Part shown: one piece after another, positions 15,722 through 23,992 of the stretch
Layout of the letters: each line of letters opens with the position of its first letter
Numbering within the stretch: the stretch's first letter is position 1
Assembly: GCF_003319175.1 (NCBI RefSeq)
Contig: NZ_QOHK01000004.1
Coordinates: forward strand, 186,001 to 250,000
Length of the DNA stretch: 64,000 nucleotides
DNA from: Blastococcus sp. TF02-8
GTDB lineage: Bacteria; Actinomycetota; Actinomycetes; Mycobacteriales; Geodermatophilaceae
Direction: 5' to 3'
Program-made: the position numbers and the translations under genes
The notes under the pieces: model-generated
The model's database searches: none
Seen by the model: the letters and a program-made list of their open reading frames with translations, nothing else
Told to the model about the DNA's origin: nothing

Positions 15722-16009
15722 CTAGGGCAGTCGGCCCTCCGGCCGACGTCGGGGTGCTCCGGAGCCCGGCGCCCAGGGGCGGCTCGGGCCCGGCCCGGCA
15801 TCACCGGACCTGCCCTCCAGCACGCCACCGACGTAGCCCGCCTCCCGAGCGCCGTGCCCGGTGAGCAACGACTGCCGGGCGCGCTCCACGGCACCGGTCT
15901 CCGGACCGTCGACCGGCTCGGTCTGGAAGCCGCAGGAGCAGACCGCCCGCCACCGGTGGAGCCCGGACGGCCGGATCTCGGCGAGCACGTGGTCCGGGGA
16001 CTGGTCCAT
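15722..16009 (-). CDS. Small conserved-type protein with a C-x-C-G motif
   Basis: A 95-aa frame from ATG 16009: MDQSPDHVLAEIRPSGLHRW, then VCSCGFQTEPVDGPETGAV. The single CxCG motif beside Trp/His residues resembles the 69-aa protein at 22520-22729 (YTCRCG), so both may belong to a small metal-binding family. The C-terminal 35 residues are low-complexity. It lies 71 nt downstream of the acetyltransferase gene on the same strand. Coding status is likely but not certain. Confidence 0.5.
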   Translation of the reverse strand: MDQSPDHVLAEIRPSGLHRWRAVCSCGFQTEPVDGPETGAVERARQSLLTGHGAREAGYVGGVLEGRSGDAGPGPSRPWAPGSGAPRRRPEGRLP

Positions 16010-16080
16010 GGCGCGAGTAAGTCGACGACGGGCGCCCAGCGACCGGACCCCGCCTCCGGCTCCTGCTCCGACGAGGGAGC

Positions 16081-16632
16081 TCAGGACCTCCCCAGCCGCC
16101 TGCGCTCGACGGCGCCGGTCGCCGTCACCACGCTCATCGGTGGCACGTCGCGGGCGACGACGGCGCCGGCACCGACCACCGAGCCGCGCCCGATCGTCAC
16201 CCCCGGGGTGACCGTGGCCGCCGCACCGATCCAGACGTCGTCCTCGATCACGATCGGCGCGTGCGTGAGGGCGTCGAAGCGCTCGTCCGGTTCGACCGGG
16301 TGACCAGCCGTGCTCAGGGTGACCCGCGGGCCGATCAGGACGCGGTCGCCGATCGTGATCCCGCCGAGGTCGAGGAAGAAGCAGCTCTGGTTGATGAAGA
16401 CCCGCTCCCCGAACGAGGCACCGAGCCCGTGGTCGCAGTAGAACGGCGGAAGGATCGTGAGCGACTCGGGCACCGGCCCGCCGAAGATCTCGGCGAGGAG
16501 GGCCCGGCGGGCGTCGACGTCGTCGAACGGCAGCTGGTTCAGCCGCGCGGTCAGGCCCATCACCACCTGCACGCGCTCGGCGAAGGCGCGCGACTCCGGC
16601 GTCCTTGTCGGTATCCGCTGCTCCCCGCGCAC
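16081..16632 (-). CDS. Maltose/galactoside O-acetyltransferase-type hexapeptide acetyltransferase
   Basis: A 183-aa acetyl-CoA-dependent O-acetyltransferase with a left-handed beta-helix. The N-terminal cap has RLNQLPFDDVDARRALLAEI. LPPFYCDHGLGASFGERVFI is the family's active-site entry, STAGHPV holds the catalytic His, and repeats such as PIVIEDDVWIGAAATVTPGV and IGRGSVVGAGAVV build the helix. Length matches LacA/Maa proteins. I chose GTG 16632 because the frame upstream is antisense-like. The acceptor is some sugar or sugar-like alcohol. It is divergent from a small membrane-protein gene 64 nt away. Confidence 0.88.
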   Translation of the reverse strand: MRGEQRIPTRTPESRAFAERVQVVMGLTARLNQLPFDDVDARRALLAEIFGGPVPESLTILPPFYCDHGLGASFGERVFINQSCFFLDLGGITIGDRVLIGPRVTLSTAGHPVEPDERFDALTHAPIVIEDDVWIGAAATVTPGVTIGRGSVVGAGAVVARDVPPMSVVTATGAVERRRLGRS

Positions 16633-16696
16633 ACGCCGATGCTGGCACGGCGAGCCGACGACGGAGCGCCCGCCGAGCCGGGCAGGATCGCGCGCC

Positions 16697-16912
16697 GTGT
16701 CGGACGCGCGCGCACGCTGGGATGCCGCCGGCGAGTACCTCTGGTTGCTCGTGTCGACGAGCGTGCTGGCGCTCGCCACCGTCGGGGCGGCGCGCGAGAG
16801 CTCCACCTGGCCCCTGTCGGTCGGCGGGCTGCTCGTCGTGAACGCGGTCCTCAGCGGCCGTCGGCTCGTCGCGAAGGTCCGCCGGGTGGGCTGCGACGCC
16901 GAGTGCCGGTGA
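16697..16912 (+). CDS. Small two-span membrane protein (71 aa)
   Basis: GTG 16697 starts MSDARARWDAAGEYLWLLVS. Two hydrophobic stretches (LWLLVSTSVLALATVGA and WPLSVGGLLVVNAVLSG) suggest a helical hairpin in the membrane, followed by a basic tail with two Cys. No similarity recognised. It lies between the divergent acetyltransferase and the PAP2-kinase gene. Confidence 0.5.
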   Translation: MSDARARWDAAGEYLWLLVSTSVLALATVGAARESSTWPLSVGGLLVVNAVLSGRRLVAKVRRVGCDAECR

Positions 16913-17035
16913 TCAGCACGGGCGCAGCGGGGTGTCGGGAACGCCGGAGGCACCGGTGGACCCGTGGTGATCACACCGATGCGCCGGGATGCCCCGAACG
17001 GGTCCCAGGGGATCGGCCCGCCCGCCGAACTCCAC

Positions 17036-17041
17036 TAGCGT
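17036..17041 (+). promoter_or_regulatory. Putative -10 box for a leaderless transcript
   Basis: TAGCGT lies 7 nt before the GTG start at 17049, the spacing expected for a leaderless mRNA. No Shine-Dalgarno sequence is present. Confidence 0.4.
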
Positions 17042-17048
17042 CGCGCGG

Positions 17049-18482
17049 GTGCGCTCACCCCGGGACCTCGACGCTCGGCTGCACTCCCTCGTCGGCTCGC
17101 TGCCGAGGACGCCGGCCGACCGCTGGCTGCGCCGCCTCTCCGCCTTCGCCGACCGCGGCAAGCTCTGGTTCCTGATCGCGCTGGTGCTCGGCAGCCGCCG
17201 CGGGCCGCTCCGCCGCGGCGCGATCCGGGGCATCGGCTCCATGCTCTTCTCCAGCGCCGTGGTCAACGTCGTCCTCAAGCGGCTGTTCGGGCGGGTCCGG
17301 CCGGACCTGGAGAACCTGCAGACCCACCGCCGCCTGCGCCGCGAGCCCGGCAGCCTGTCCTTCCCGAGCGGGCATTCGAGCTCGGCGGCCGCGTTCGTCA
17401 CCGGCATGGCGATGGAGAGCCCCGCCGCCGGTACCGCGCTGGCGCCGCTGGCGCTGGGTGTCGGGTACTCCCGGGTGCACGTCGGCGTCCACTACCCGGG
17501 CGACGTCCTCGCCGGTCTCGCCGTCGGCAGCGCGGTCGCGGCGGCCAGCCAGCACTGGTGGCGCCGCCGCCCCACGGACCCCGCCCGGGTGCGCACCGCC
17601 CACACCGCCCCGGCGCTGGCCGAGGGCGAGGGCCTCGTGGTCGCGGTCAACCCGCGGTCGGGCCCCGACGACTACGACCCCGCCGAGGACATCCGCCGGC
17701 TCCTCCCCCGCGCCGAGGTGGTGGAGACCGGCGAGGAGGCCGGCGTCGACGAGATCCTGGGGACGGCGGCCCGCGGCGGGGCCACGGCGCTCGGCGTCGC
17801 CGGCGGTGACGGCAGCGTCGCCGCGGCCGCCGCGGTGGCTCTGGAGCACGGCCTGCCGCTGGCCGTCATCCCCGCGGGCACGCTCAACCACTTCGCCCGC
17901 GACGTCGGGCTGGAGACCCCGCAGGACGCCGTCGACGCGGTGCTGGCCGGGCAGGCGGTGAAGGTCGACGTCGCCGAGGTGAACGGGACGCCGTTCCTCA
18001 ACACCTCGAGCATCGGCGCCTACCCGGAGATGGTCCGCCGCCGCGACCGCATGGCGGCCAAGCTCGGCAAGTGGCTGGCGCTCAGCCTCGCCGCCGCCCA
18101 GGTGCTGCGCACCGGGACGCCGCTGACGCTCGAGGTCGACGGCCGCCCGCTGCGCACCTGGATCCTGTTCGTCGGCAACTGCACCTACACCCCGCGCGGC
18201 CTCGCCCCGGCGTACCGCCCGCGGCTGGAGGACGGGCTGCTCGACGTCCAGTACCTGCGCGCGGACCTGCGCTTCGGGCGCACCCGCGCGGTGCTGGCCA
18301 CCCTGCTGGGGGTGAGCGAGCACGCCCGCAGCTACGGGCACTTCTCCGCGGAGGAGGTGCGCGTGGTCGCGCGCAGCGGGCCGGAGCGGGTGGCCTACGA
18401 CGGCGAGATGGGCGAGCCGGCGACCGAGTTCCTGTTCCGCAAGCGGGAGCCGCTCACCGTCTACTGCTGCCGCACCCGCTGA
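17049..18482 (+). CDS. PAP2 phosphatase fused to diacylglycerol/sphingosine-kinase-like domain
   Basis: A 477-aa lipid enzyme. Residues 1-190 form a PAP2-type phosphatase with the three signature motifs: KRLFGRVRP, PSGHSSSAAAF, and SRVHVGVHYPGDVLAG with the catalytic His. Residues about 205-477 form a DAGK-catalytic (LCB5/YegS-like) domain: VVAVNPRSG at its start, GVAGGDGSVAAAA as the nucleotide loop, then LPLAVIPAGTLNHFARD. The fusion joins lipid-phosphate dephosphorylation and lipid phosphorylation, plausibly in phospholipid or undecaprenyl-phosphate recycling. The GTG at 17049 follows TAGCGT by 7 nt. The 3' end overlaps the convergent VanZ-like gene by 22 nt. Confidence 0.9.
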   Translation: MRSPRDLDARLHSLVGSLPRTPADRWLRRLSAFADRGKLWFLIALVLGSRRGPLRRGAIRGIGSMLFSSAVVNVVLKRLFGRVRPDLENLQTHRRLRREPGSLSFPSGHSSSAAAFVTGMAMESPAAGTALAPLALGVGYSRVHVGVHYPGDVLAGLAVGSAVAAASQHWWRRRPTDPARVRTAHTAPALAEGEGLVVAVNPRSGPDDYDPAEDIRRLLPRAEVVETGEEAGVDEILGTAARGGATALGVAGGDGSVAAAAAVALEHGLPLAVIPAGTLNHFARDVGLETPQDAVDAVLAGQAVKVDVAEVNGTPFLNTSSIGAYPEMVRRRDRMAAKLGKWLALSLAAAQVLRTGTPLTLEVDGRPLRTWILFVGNCTYTPRGLAPAYRPRLEDGLLDVQYLRADLRFGRTRAVLATLLGVSEHARSYGHFSAEEVRVVARSGPERVAYDGEMGEPATEFLFRKREPLTVYCCRTR

Positions 18483-18874
18483 CGGCGCCGCGCGAACCAG
18501 CCCAGCACGACGGCGGCCAGCACCCCGACCGCGGCACCGGTGGCATTGGTGGCGACGTCGACCAGCGAGGGCCGGCGGTCGGGCAGGAAGATCTGCGCCA
18601 CCTCGACCGTCATCGACGCCGCGACGCACAGCAGCCACACCACGAGCCGGGCGACGCCGGGCAGGGCGAAGCAGAGCAGCAGGCCCGCGGGCGCGAACAG
18701 CAGCACGTTGGCCACCCGCTCCACGTCGGACGTCGTCACCCACTCGAAGCCGCCGACGTCGCGGGACAGGCGTGCGCCGCGCACGAACAGCGCACCCGGC
18801 GAGGCGCCCAGGGTCACCGACGCGAGCAGCCCGAGGTAGGCCGCCAGCCCGAGGACGGCCACCCGGCGGCTCAT
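18461..18874 (-). CDS. VanZ-like membrane protein
   Basis: A 137-aa protein with four hydrophobic segments. DVERVANVLLFAPAGLLLCF and ASMTVEVAQIFLPDRRPSLV, then DVATNATGAAVGVL, match the VanZ family in order and spacing; the family is named from teicoplanin resistance but most members have no assigned function. A basic tail follows the last helix. ATG 18874 gives the usual N-terminus. Its 3' end overlaps the convergent PAP2-kinase gene. Confidence 0.88.
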   Translation of the reverse strand: MSRRVAVLGLAAYLGLLASVTLGASPGALFVRGARLSRDVGGFEWVTTSDVERVANVLLFAPAGLLLCFALPGVARLVVWLLCVAASMTVEVAQIFLPDRRPSLVDVATNATGAAVGVLAAVVLGWFARRRQRVRQQ

Positions 18875-18892
18875 GGCCCCAGACGGTAGCGG

Positions 18893-19225
18893 TCAGCCCG
18901 CTCCGTAGAGCGCGAGCCCGACGGCGAACAGCGGCAGCGCGACGAACAGGAAGACGCCGACGGCGGTGAGCGGCTGGTCGGCGTCGGGCTCCTCCGTGCT
19001 GGGGCCGGAGCCGAGGAACGCGCGAGCCTCCATCGTCGAGGCGCGGGAGAGCATCGTGCCCCCGGTCAGCGAGAGCACGCCGCCGGCGATGGCCAGGCTG
19101 AGCCCGAGGCGGGAGACGTAGCCCTCGCCGCTCGCCGCCGCCCACAGGCCGGCAGCACCGGCGGCGATCGCACCCCACACCGCGACCATGACCGCGGCCT
19201 GCCGCAGCCCCTGGAGAACGTGCAC
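18893..19225 (-). CDS. Small three-span membrane protein of unknown function
   Basis: A 110-aa protein from GTG 19225 (MHVLQGLRQAAVMVAVWGAI) with hydrophobic helices near residues 10-30, 38-55 and 85-108, separated by an acidic loop (GSGPSTEEPDADQ). No family recognised. It lies upstream of and on the same strand as the VanZ-like gene, 18 nt away, so probably co-transcribed. Confidence 0.65.
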   Translation of the reverse strand: MHVLQGLRQAAVMVAVWGAIAAGAAGLWAAASGEGYVSRLGLSLAIAGGVLSLTGGTMLSRASTMEARAFLGSGPSTEEPDADQPLTAVGVFLFVALPLFAVGLALYGAG

Positions 19226-19350
19226 CGCGCCAACCTACGGAGGAGCCGATGGTTCCGGAACGACGGCGCGCGCCACGTCGGGGATTGCGATATGGATCTT
19301 CCGGGCAGTGCACCCCGGACTCCCCAGTGACATCGAGGAAAGAGGTCACC

Positions 19351-19899
19351 ATGCTCGTTCGCCGGATCGCCCGGCCCCTGCTCGCCGCTCCGTTCGTCTA
19401 CGGGGGCATCAGCACGCTGCGCAAGCCGCAGGACCGCGTGCCGGGCGCCCGTCCCGTGGTGGAGAAGATCGCCGAGACCGCCGACAAGCAGCTCCCGGTC
19501 GAGGTGCCCAAGGACGTCGAGCAGTGGGTGAAGGTCGACGCCGCCGTGAAGGTGGCCGCCGGCTCGCTCTTCGCGCTCAACAAGTTCCCGCGGCTGACCG
19601 CGCTGGTGCTCTCGGCCTCGATCGTGCCGACGACGCTGGCCGGCCACCGCTTCTGGGAGCACGACGACCCGACGGAGCGCTTCGGGCAGATCTCGAACTT
19701 CCTGAAGAACAGCGGCCTGCTCGGCGGTCTGCTGCTGGCCGCCGTCGACACCGAGGGCAAGCCGTCGGTGGGCTACCGGACGCGTCGTGCGGCGAAGAAG
19801 GCCGCGGCCGCGACCGAGAAGAACGTCGAGAAGGCGCAGAAGCGCGCCGCGAAGGCCCAGAAGCAGGCCCAGAAGCGGCTGAAGAAGGCCTCCCGCTGA
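19351..19899 (+). CDS. DoxX-family membrane protein
   Basis: A 182-aa protein of the DoxX/SURF4-like family of small integral membrane proteins. MLVRRIARPLLAAPFVYGGI begins TM1; ALNKFPRLTALVLSASIVPTT and the GHRFWEHDDPTERFGQISNF loop, then the GLLGGLLLAAVD helix, are typical. The C-terminal 45 residues form a Lys/Ala-rich helix (RRAAKKAAAATEKNVEKAQK and on) that could bind nucleic acid or acidic lipid. ATG 19351 has a strong GAAAGAGGT ribosome-binding site. The 3' end overlaps the next gene. Confidence 0.88.
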   Translation: MLVRRIARPLLAAPFVYGGISTLRKPQDRVPGARPVVEKIAETADKQLPVEVPKDVEQWVKVDAAVKVAAGSLFALNKFPRLTALVLSASIVPTTLAGHRFWEHDDPTERFGQISNFLKNSGLLGGLLLAAVDTEGKPSVGYRTRRAAKKAAAATEKNVEKAQKRAAKAQKQAQKRLKKASR

Positions 19900-20945
19900 G
19901 CGCTCCGCTCCCGCCCGCGGCCGCGCTCCGGAGGATCGCCTTCCTCCTGGAGCGCGCCCGCGAGGCCAGCTACCGCGTGAGTGCCTACCGCACGGCCGCG
20001 GCGGTGGTCGACGGCCTGGACGAGGCGCAGCTCGACCTGAAGATCCGCACGAACACGCTCAAGGACCTCAAGGGCATCGGCCCGAAGACGGCGACGGCGA
20101 TCGTGCAGGCGCACAAGGGCGAGGTCCCCGAGTACCTGGCGACGCTGGAGCAGGCCTACGCCGAGCAGCAGCCCGCCGCCGACGACGTCGCCGCGTTCCG
20201 CGCCGCGCTGAAGGGCGACCTGCACGCGCACTCGGACTGGTCCGACGGCGGCAGCCCGATCCGCGAGATGGCCGAGGCGGCGATCGCGCTGGGCCACCAG
20301 TACCTGGCGCTCACCGACCACTCCCCCCGGCTGACCGTCGCCAACGGGCTGAGCCCGGAGCGGCTGGAGAAGCAGCTGGACGTCGTCGCCGCGCTGAACG
20401 CCGAGCTCGCGCCGTTCAGGATCCTCACCGGCATCGAGTGCGACATCAATCCCGACGGCAGTCTCGACCAGACCGACGAGCTGCTCGGCCGGCTCGACGT
20501 GGTCGTGGCCAGCGTGCACTCCGAGCTGCGCGCACCGAGGGCGCAGATGACCGAGCGGATGCTGGCCGCCGTCGCCAACCCGCACACCGACGTCCTGGGC
20601 CACTGCACCGGGCGGCTGGTGATCGGCCGCAAGCAGCGCAACGGCGAGCAGAAGCCACGCCCGGAGAGCGAGTTCGACGCCGAGGCGGTGTTCTCCGCGT
20701 GCGTCGAGCACGGCACCGCCGTCGAGATCAACTCCCGGCCCGAGCGGCTGGACCCGCCGCGGCGGCTGCTGAGCCTGGCCGTGGAGCTCGGCTGCGAGTT
20801 CTCGATCGACACCGACGCGCACGCCCCCGGCCAGCTGGACTGGCAGTACAACGGCTGCGAGCGGGCGATCGAGTGCGGCGTCCCGGTGGAGCGCGTCATC
20901 AACACCCGCAGCGCCGAGGAGCTCCTCGCCTGGACCGCGGGGTAA
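19896..20945 (+). CDS. PHP-domain phosphoesterase with helix-hairpin-helix (PolX-like), probable CTG start
   Basis: A 349-aa protein related to the C-terminal half of family X DNA polymerases. An N-terminal helical domain (RRIAFLLERAREASYRVSAY) and a helix-hairpin-helix (LKDLKGIGPKTATAIVQ, about 50-66) bind DNA. The PHP metal site follows: GDLHAHSDWSDGG near 107, TDHS, GIECDINPDG, SVHSEL, GHCTGR and DTDAHAPGQ. The N-terminal helix is needed, yet no ATG or GTG lies between the preceding gene and it. CTG at 19896 overlaps the DoxX stop (CTGA) with GAAGAAGG about 7 nt upstream, so CTG is the likely start. The polymerase domain is absent. Confidence 0.82.
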   Translation: MSAPLPPAAALRRIAFLLERAREASYRVSAYRTAAAVVDGLDEAQLDLKIRTNTLKDLKGIGPKTATAIVQAHKGEVPEYLATLEQAYAEQQPAADDVAAFRAALKGDLHAHSDWSDGGSPIREMAEAAIALGHQYLALTDHSPRLTVANGLSPERLEKQLDVVAALNAELAPFRILTGIECDINPDGSLDQTDELLGRLDVVVASVHSELRAPRAQMTERMLAAVANPHTDVLGHCTGRLVIGRKQRNGEQKPRPESEFDAEAVFSACVEHGTAVEINSRPERLDPPRRLLSLAVELGCEFSIDTDAHAPGQLDWQYNGCERAIECGVPVERVINTRSAEELLAWTAG

Positions 20946-21025
20946 CGAGCCGCCGCAGGACGCCTTGACGGGGCGCCGGTCCCCTGCCAGCTTTCGCCTC
21001 CCGTCCCGCCCCGCCGGAGGCCGCC

Positions 21026-21580
21026 ATGGAGCCCGTTCCCGCCGACAGCGCCGAGGCGGACGCCGCCTGCGCCGAGCTGGCCGCGATGGCCGAGCTCTCC
21101 GGCTCCCCGATCGACGACGAGCACCTGCTGGCGCTGCTGGACGAGCTGCCCGACGATCCCGGCGAGGAGCGGCTCCGCGCGCTGGTGAGCGCCACCGGCT
21201 TCACGCTGGAGACGTTCCTCGCGCCCGGCGGCGGGTGGAACGGCTCGGAGACGCCGGCCCGCCGCGGCGCGCTGGTCGGCACGCGCAACGGCCTGACCGT
21301 CACCTCGACGAAGCGGAACTGGGGCAACACCGGCTCCGACCACCACACCTCGCAGCGCTCCTCCTTCGCGGTGGACCTCTCCAACGGCACCGCGCCCACG
21401 GTGGAGATGCAGCGGGTGGCCAACCGGATCGCCGCGGCGATGGGCTACCGGTTCCCCGACAACGGGTACCTGCAGACGGCGACGACGTCGCGGGGCTACC
21501 GGGCGCAGCTGATCTACAACTCCACGGTCGTGCCCGATCACGAGAACCACGTGCACTTCGGCGTCCGCAAGGTCCGCTGA
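21026..21580 (+). CDS. Putative M15/hedgehog-type zinc peptidase-like protein
   Basis: A 184-aa protein. The first 75 residues are acidic and helical. The second half contains SDHHTSQRSSFAVDLSNG and DHENHVHFGVRKV, reproducing the His-x6-Asp and His-x-His zinc-ligand layout of M15 D-Ala-D-Ala peptidases and related peptidoglycan hydrolases, with TVEMQRVANRIAAAMGYR between. No signal peptide is visible, so it may act in the cytoplasm or be exported differently. ATG 21026 follows GGAGGCCGCC, a good ribosome-binding site. The substrate is unproven. The next gene starts 3 nt after its stop. Confidence 0.6.
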   Translation: MEPVPADSAEADAACAELAAMAELSGSPIDDEHLLALLDELPDDPGEERLRALVSATGFTLETFLAPGGGWNGSETPARRGALVGTRNGLTVTSTKRNWGNTGSDHHTSQRSSFAVDLSNGTAPTVEMQRVANRIAAAMGYRFPDNGYLQTATTSRGYRAQLIYNSTVVPDHENHVHFGVRKVR

Positions 21581-21583
21581 CCG

Positions 21584-22324
21584 GTGGACATCCGGGCCGC
21601 GAACCAGCGGATCGACCTGGCGCTCAAGGCGCAGGGCTACCGGCGGGTCGCCGTCCAGGCGCTCGCCGCGCCGGCCGACATCGATCTGCGCCGGGTACCC
21701 GCGGACCTGGCCCAGGCGCTGCGCAGCGCGCCCACCACCACGTCGTGGTCGGGGCTCGCGGAGCAGATGGCGGTGCTGCGCGACGGGCTCGACATCGACG
21801 GCGCCTTCCTGCAGGGCCTCTACCTCGGGGTGGAGAAGCAGGCGCTGCGGCTGGTCGTGGTCACCGGGTACGCCGGCAGCCCGCTGGGGATGTCGCTGTT
21901 CCGCCGCAAGTTCGACTTCGCCTGGAGCACGCTGCAGTCGATGGAGCGCTTCGTGCAGACGTTCCAGCTCGACTCCAAGGTGCTGGCCCTGCTCGACGCG
22001 GCGCGCAAGAAGTACGTCACGGTGACCGATCCGGTGGCCAAGGCCGCGGTCGACCTGGTGTGGGCGCTGATCAGCACCGCGCGGGCCAGCGGTGGGCCGC
22101 AGGGGGTGTTCCTGGCGGCCTGCACGACCGGGCTCACCCAGGAGCTGGCGACGGCGCTGCGCGGCTTCGCCTTCCACCCGGGCCAGACGGGGCTGGGCGC
22201 GCAGCCGGTCCTGGAGGGCGTCGCCTGGGACTGCCGGGCGCCGGCGTTCCGCGCCGACGACCTCTACTACACGATGCTCGACGTCGTCGACGACCACCGC
22301 CTGAAGCAGGGCCTCGCCGTCTGA
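21584..22324 (+). CDS. Conserved-type protein of unknown function
   Basis: A 246-aa, largely helical protein starting MDIRAANQRIDLALKAQGYR at GTG 21584. It has no signal or obvious catalytic motif. A hydrophobic middle (GVEKQALRLVVVTGYAGSPLG) and several amphipathic helices suggest a soluble globular fold. It is almost certainly co-transcribed with the M15-like gene 3 nt upstream. I do not recognise the family and cannot assign a function. Confidence 0.65.
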   Translation: MDIRAANQRIDLALKAQGYRRVAVQALAAPADIDLRRVPADLAQALRSAPTTTSWSGLAEQMAVLRDGLDIDGAFLQGLYLGVEKQALRLVVVTGYAGSPLGMSLFRRKFDFAWSTLQSMERFVQTFQLDSKVLALLDAARKKYVTVTDPVAKAAVDLVWALISTARASGGPQGVFLAACTTGLTQELATALRGFAFHPGQTGLGAQPVLEGVAWDCRAPAFRADDLYYTMLDVVDDHRLKQGLAV

Positions 22325-22519
22325 TCCAGCGCGGTCCCACCCGTCACATCTGGCACAGAGGGTTCACAAGTAACCACGAAGGGTGATAGACACCGACCGA
22401 GCCCGAACCGGCCACTGGCTGTTCACGGCGAGTCCCCGCGCCGGTCGCGGGGCGGGGGTACACCTGATGTGGAACGGGATCGGACGCGCCTGGGCACCGG
22501 GCGACGGACGGGGAGCGGA

Positions 22520-22729
22520 GTGGTCGACGTGGCGCAGCCGCTGTTCACCGGAGACGCCGGGGAGACCCGGAACGACCGCCCCGCGCTGCGCTCGGTGCCG
22601 GCTCCGGCCCGGGAGCTGAAGCGCCCCTCCGCGCTGCACCTGCACTGGTTCCGGTGGAGCGGTGAGGACGCGTTCAGCGGTTCCTCGCTGTACACCTGCC
22701 GCTGCGGACAGGCCCGCTCCTCCCTCTGA
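22520..22729 (+). CDS. Small protein with C-x-C-G motif (69 aa)
   Basis: GTG 22520, preceded by GGGAGCGG, opens MVDVAQPLFTGDAGETRNDR. The C-terminal third (HLHWFRWSGEDAFSGSSLYT, then CRCGQARSSL) is rich in His and Trp and ends with a CxCG pair that could bind metal. It resembles the 95-aa protein at 15722-16009. The 190 bp before it hold no gene I can support. Confidence 0.55.
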   Translation: MVDVAQPLFTGDAGETRNDRPALRSVPAPARELKRPSALHLHWFRWSGEDAFSGSSLYTCRCGQARSSL

Positions 22730-22752
22730 GCCCAGCCGGCGCCCGGTGCGAA

Positions 22753-23874
22753 CTACGCGCCGGTGGCTCGCTCGCCCTGTCTCCGGTCCCGCAGTCGCAG
22801 GAGCGCACCCGCCGCCGCGAGTGCGGTGTCGCCGATCCGGCCGTGCAGCGGAACGAGCCTGGTGGACAGTCTCCGGCGGCTCGGCCAGAGCTGGTTGAAC
22901 AGCGTGTTGTCCGGCACCGTGGCCGAGTCACGCCAGGCGTACCGGCTCTCGTTCGCGTTCTCGACGCAGTGCAGCAGCAGCAGTTCGCCGGGACGGTGCT
23001 CGCCGAGGTCCTCGTCGTAGGCGGACTTGAAGTGGATCGACCCCTCTCCGTCGTCGAAGTCGACCCACATCGCGGTCGTCCGACCGCCGGCCTCGGCGGA
23101 GAGCACCTCCAGCCGGCCGGCGGCCCGAAGGAGGTCGCACACCTCCCGGAACCAGGCGGCATGACCGTCGGTGCAGGCGAGCGCGGTGCCCGCGCGCCCC
23201 TTCCAGCCCGACATCTCCAGGGCGAGGAACTCCTCGATCGCGCCGGGGTCGTCGGACCGGTCCACGACGCGCACCGGTCCCAGCGCCGCAGCCAGGGCCT
23301 CGCGCTGACGGCGGAGGCGGCTGTACCGGTTCTTCCGGTTCTTGCTCGGCGCCGGACCCCCGTCCCGGAGGAGGAGGGCGCGCTCGTAGGTCTTCAGCGT
23401 CAGCGACGTCCTGCCCTCCCGGGCCAGTGCCTCGTCCAGCGCTGCCGCCACGGGGCCGTCCTCGGGGAAGTAGCGGAGCAGCATCAGGGGCGCGGCCAGG
23501 GCGACGGGCGGCCGCAGTAGTGCGGCCACGGCGTCGACGGCGTGCTCCGCGTCGAGCAGTGGCCCGCCCAGGGGCCGGTACGGCTCCACCCAGCCCTGCA
23601 CCACGGGGAGCGCCGATCGCCCGACGTGCACGGGCCACTCGACGGGGAGGACGCCGAGCAGCCGCTCGTCGTTCCGCACGGTCAGGATCCCTGCTCGTCC
23701 CCCTCGGGCGAGATGGGTGACCGACGGCAGCACGATCTCGGGCTCGGCGAAGAGGTTGGGTTCCGCGGAGCGCTGGGCGAGGCTCCGCCACGCGGCGACC
23801 AGGTCATCGGAGATCGCTCTGCCGGGGACGAACTCGGCCCGCCCGCGTCGAGGGCGCGACGGCTCCCGGCTCAC
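22753..23874 (-). CDS. CelD/FemAB-like GNAT acyltransferase, copy 1
   Basis: A 373-aa protein of the GNAT fold subgroup annotated as cellulose-biosynthesis CelD or Acetyltransf_6. The N-terminal half (AWRSLAQRSAEPNLFAEPEI) matches the family opening. A basic linker (SKNRKNRYSRLRRQREALAA) separates the two lobes, and the second lobe has EEFLALEMSGWKGRAGTALA, then SAEAGGRTTAMWVDFDDGEG and HFKSAYDEDL. Such proteins often sit in exopolysaccharide loci and are thought to acylate the glycan or its lipid carrier. It is divergent from the phosphopantetheinyl transferase gene (118 bp gap). Another member lies at 28956. Confidence 0.8.
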   Translation of the reverse strand: MSREPSRPRRGRAEFVPGRAISDDLVAAWRSLAQRSAEPNLFAEPEIVLPSVTHLARGGRAGILTVRNDERLLGVLPVEWPVHVGRSALPVVQGWVEPYRPLGGPLLDAEHAVDAVAALLRPPVALAAPLMLLRYFPEDGPVAAALDEALAREGRTSLTLKTYERALLLRDGGPAPSKNRKNRYSRLRRQREALAAALGPVRVVDRSDDPGAIEEFLALEMSGWKGRAGTALACTDGHAAWFREVCDLLRAAGRLEVLSAEAGGRTTAMWVDFDDGEGSIHFKSAYDEDLGEHRPGELLLLHCVENANESRYAWRDSATVPDNTLFNQLWPSRRRLSTRLVPLHGRIGDTALAAAGALLRLRDRRQGERATGA

Positions 23875-23992
23875 GCGTCGGCAGCCGGCGGCCGGGTGAT
23901 CATGCCGAGCATGCTACTGCCGGCGACCCCACCCCTGACCCGAGCAGGGGAACCGTCTGGCTCGGCCGGATGGCGGCTGGAACGATGAAGGC

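Noticed and set aside
19188-19895. Upstream extension of the PHP-protein frame
   Set aside because: It overlaps the DoxX gene in another frame and has shadow-like Arg/Gly composition; the CTG at 19896 explains the data better.
22325-22519. GTTCACAAGTAACCACG motif as an MtrA-like regulator site
   Set aside because: It only partly resembles published GTnAC-type repeats and no second half-site at the right spacing is clear.
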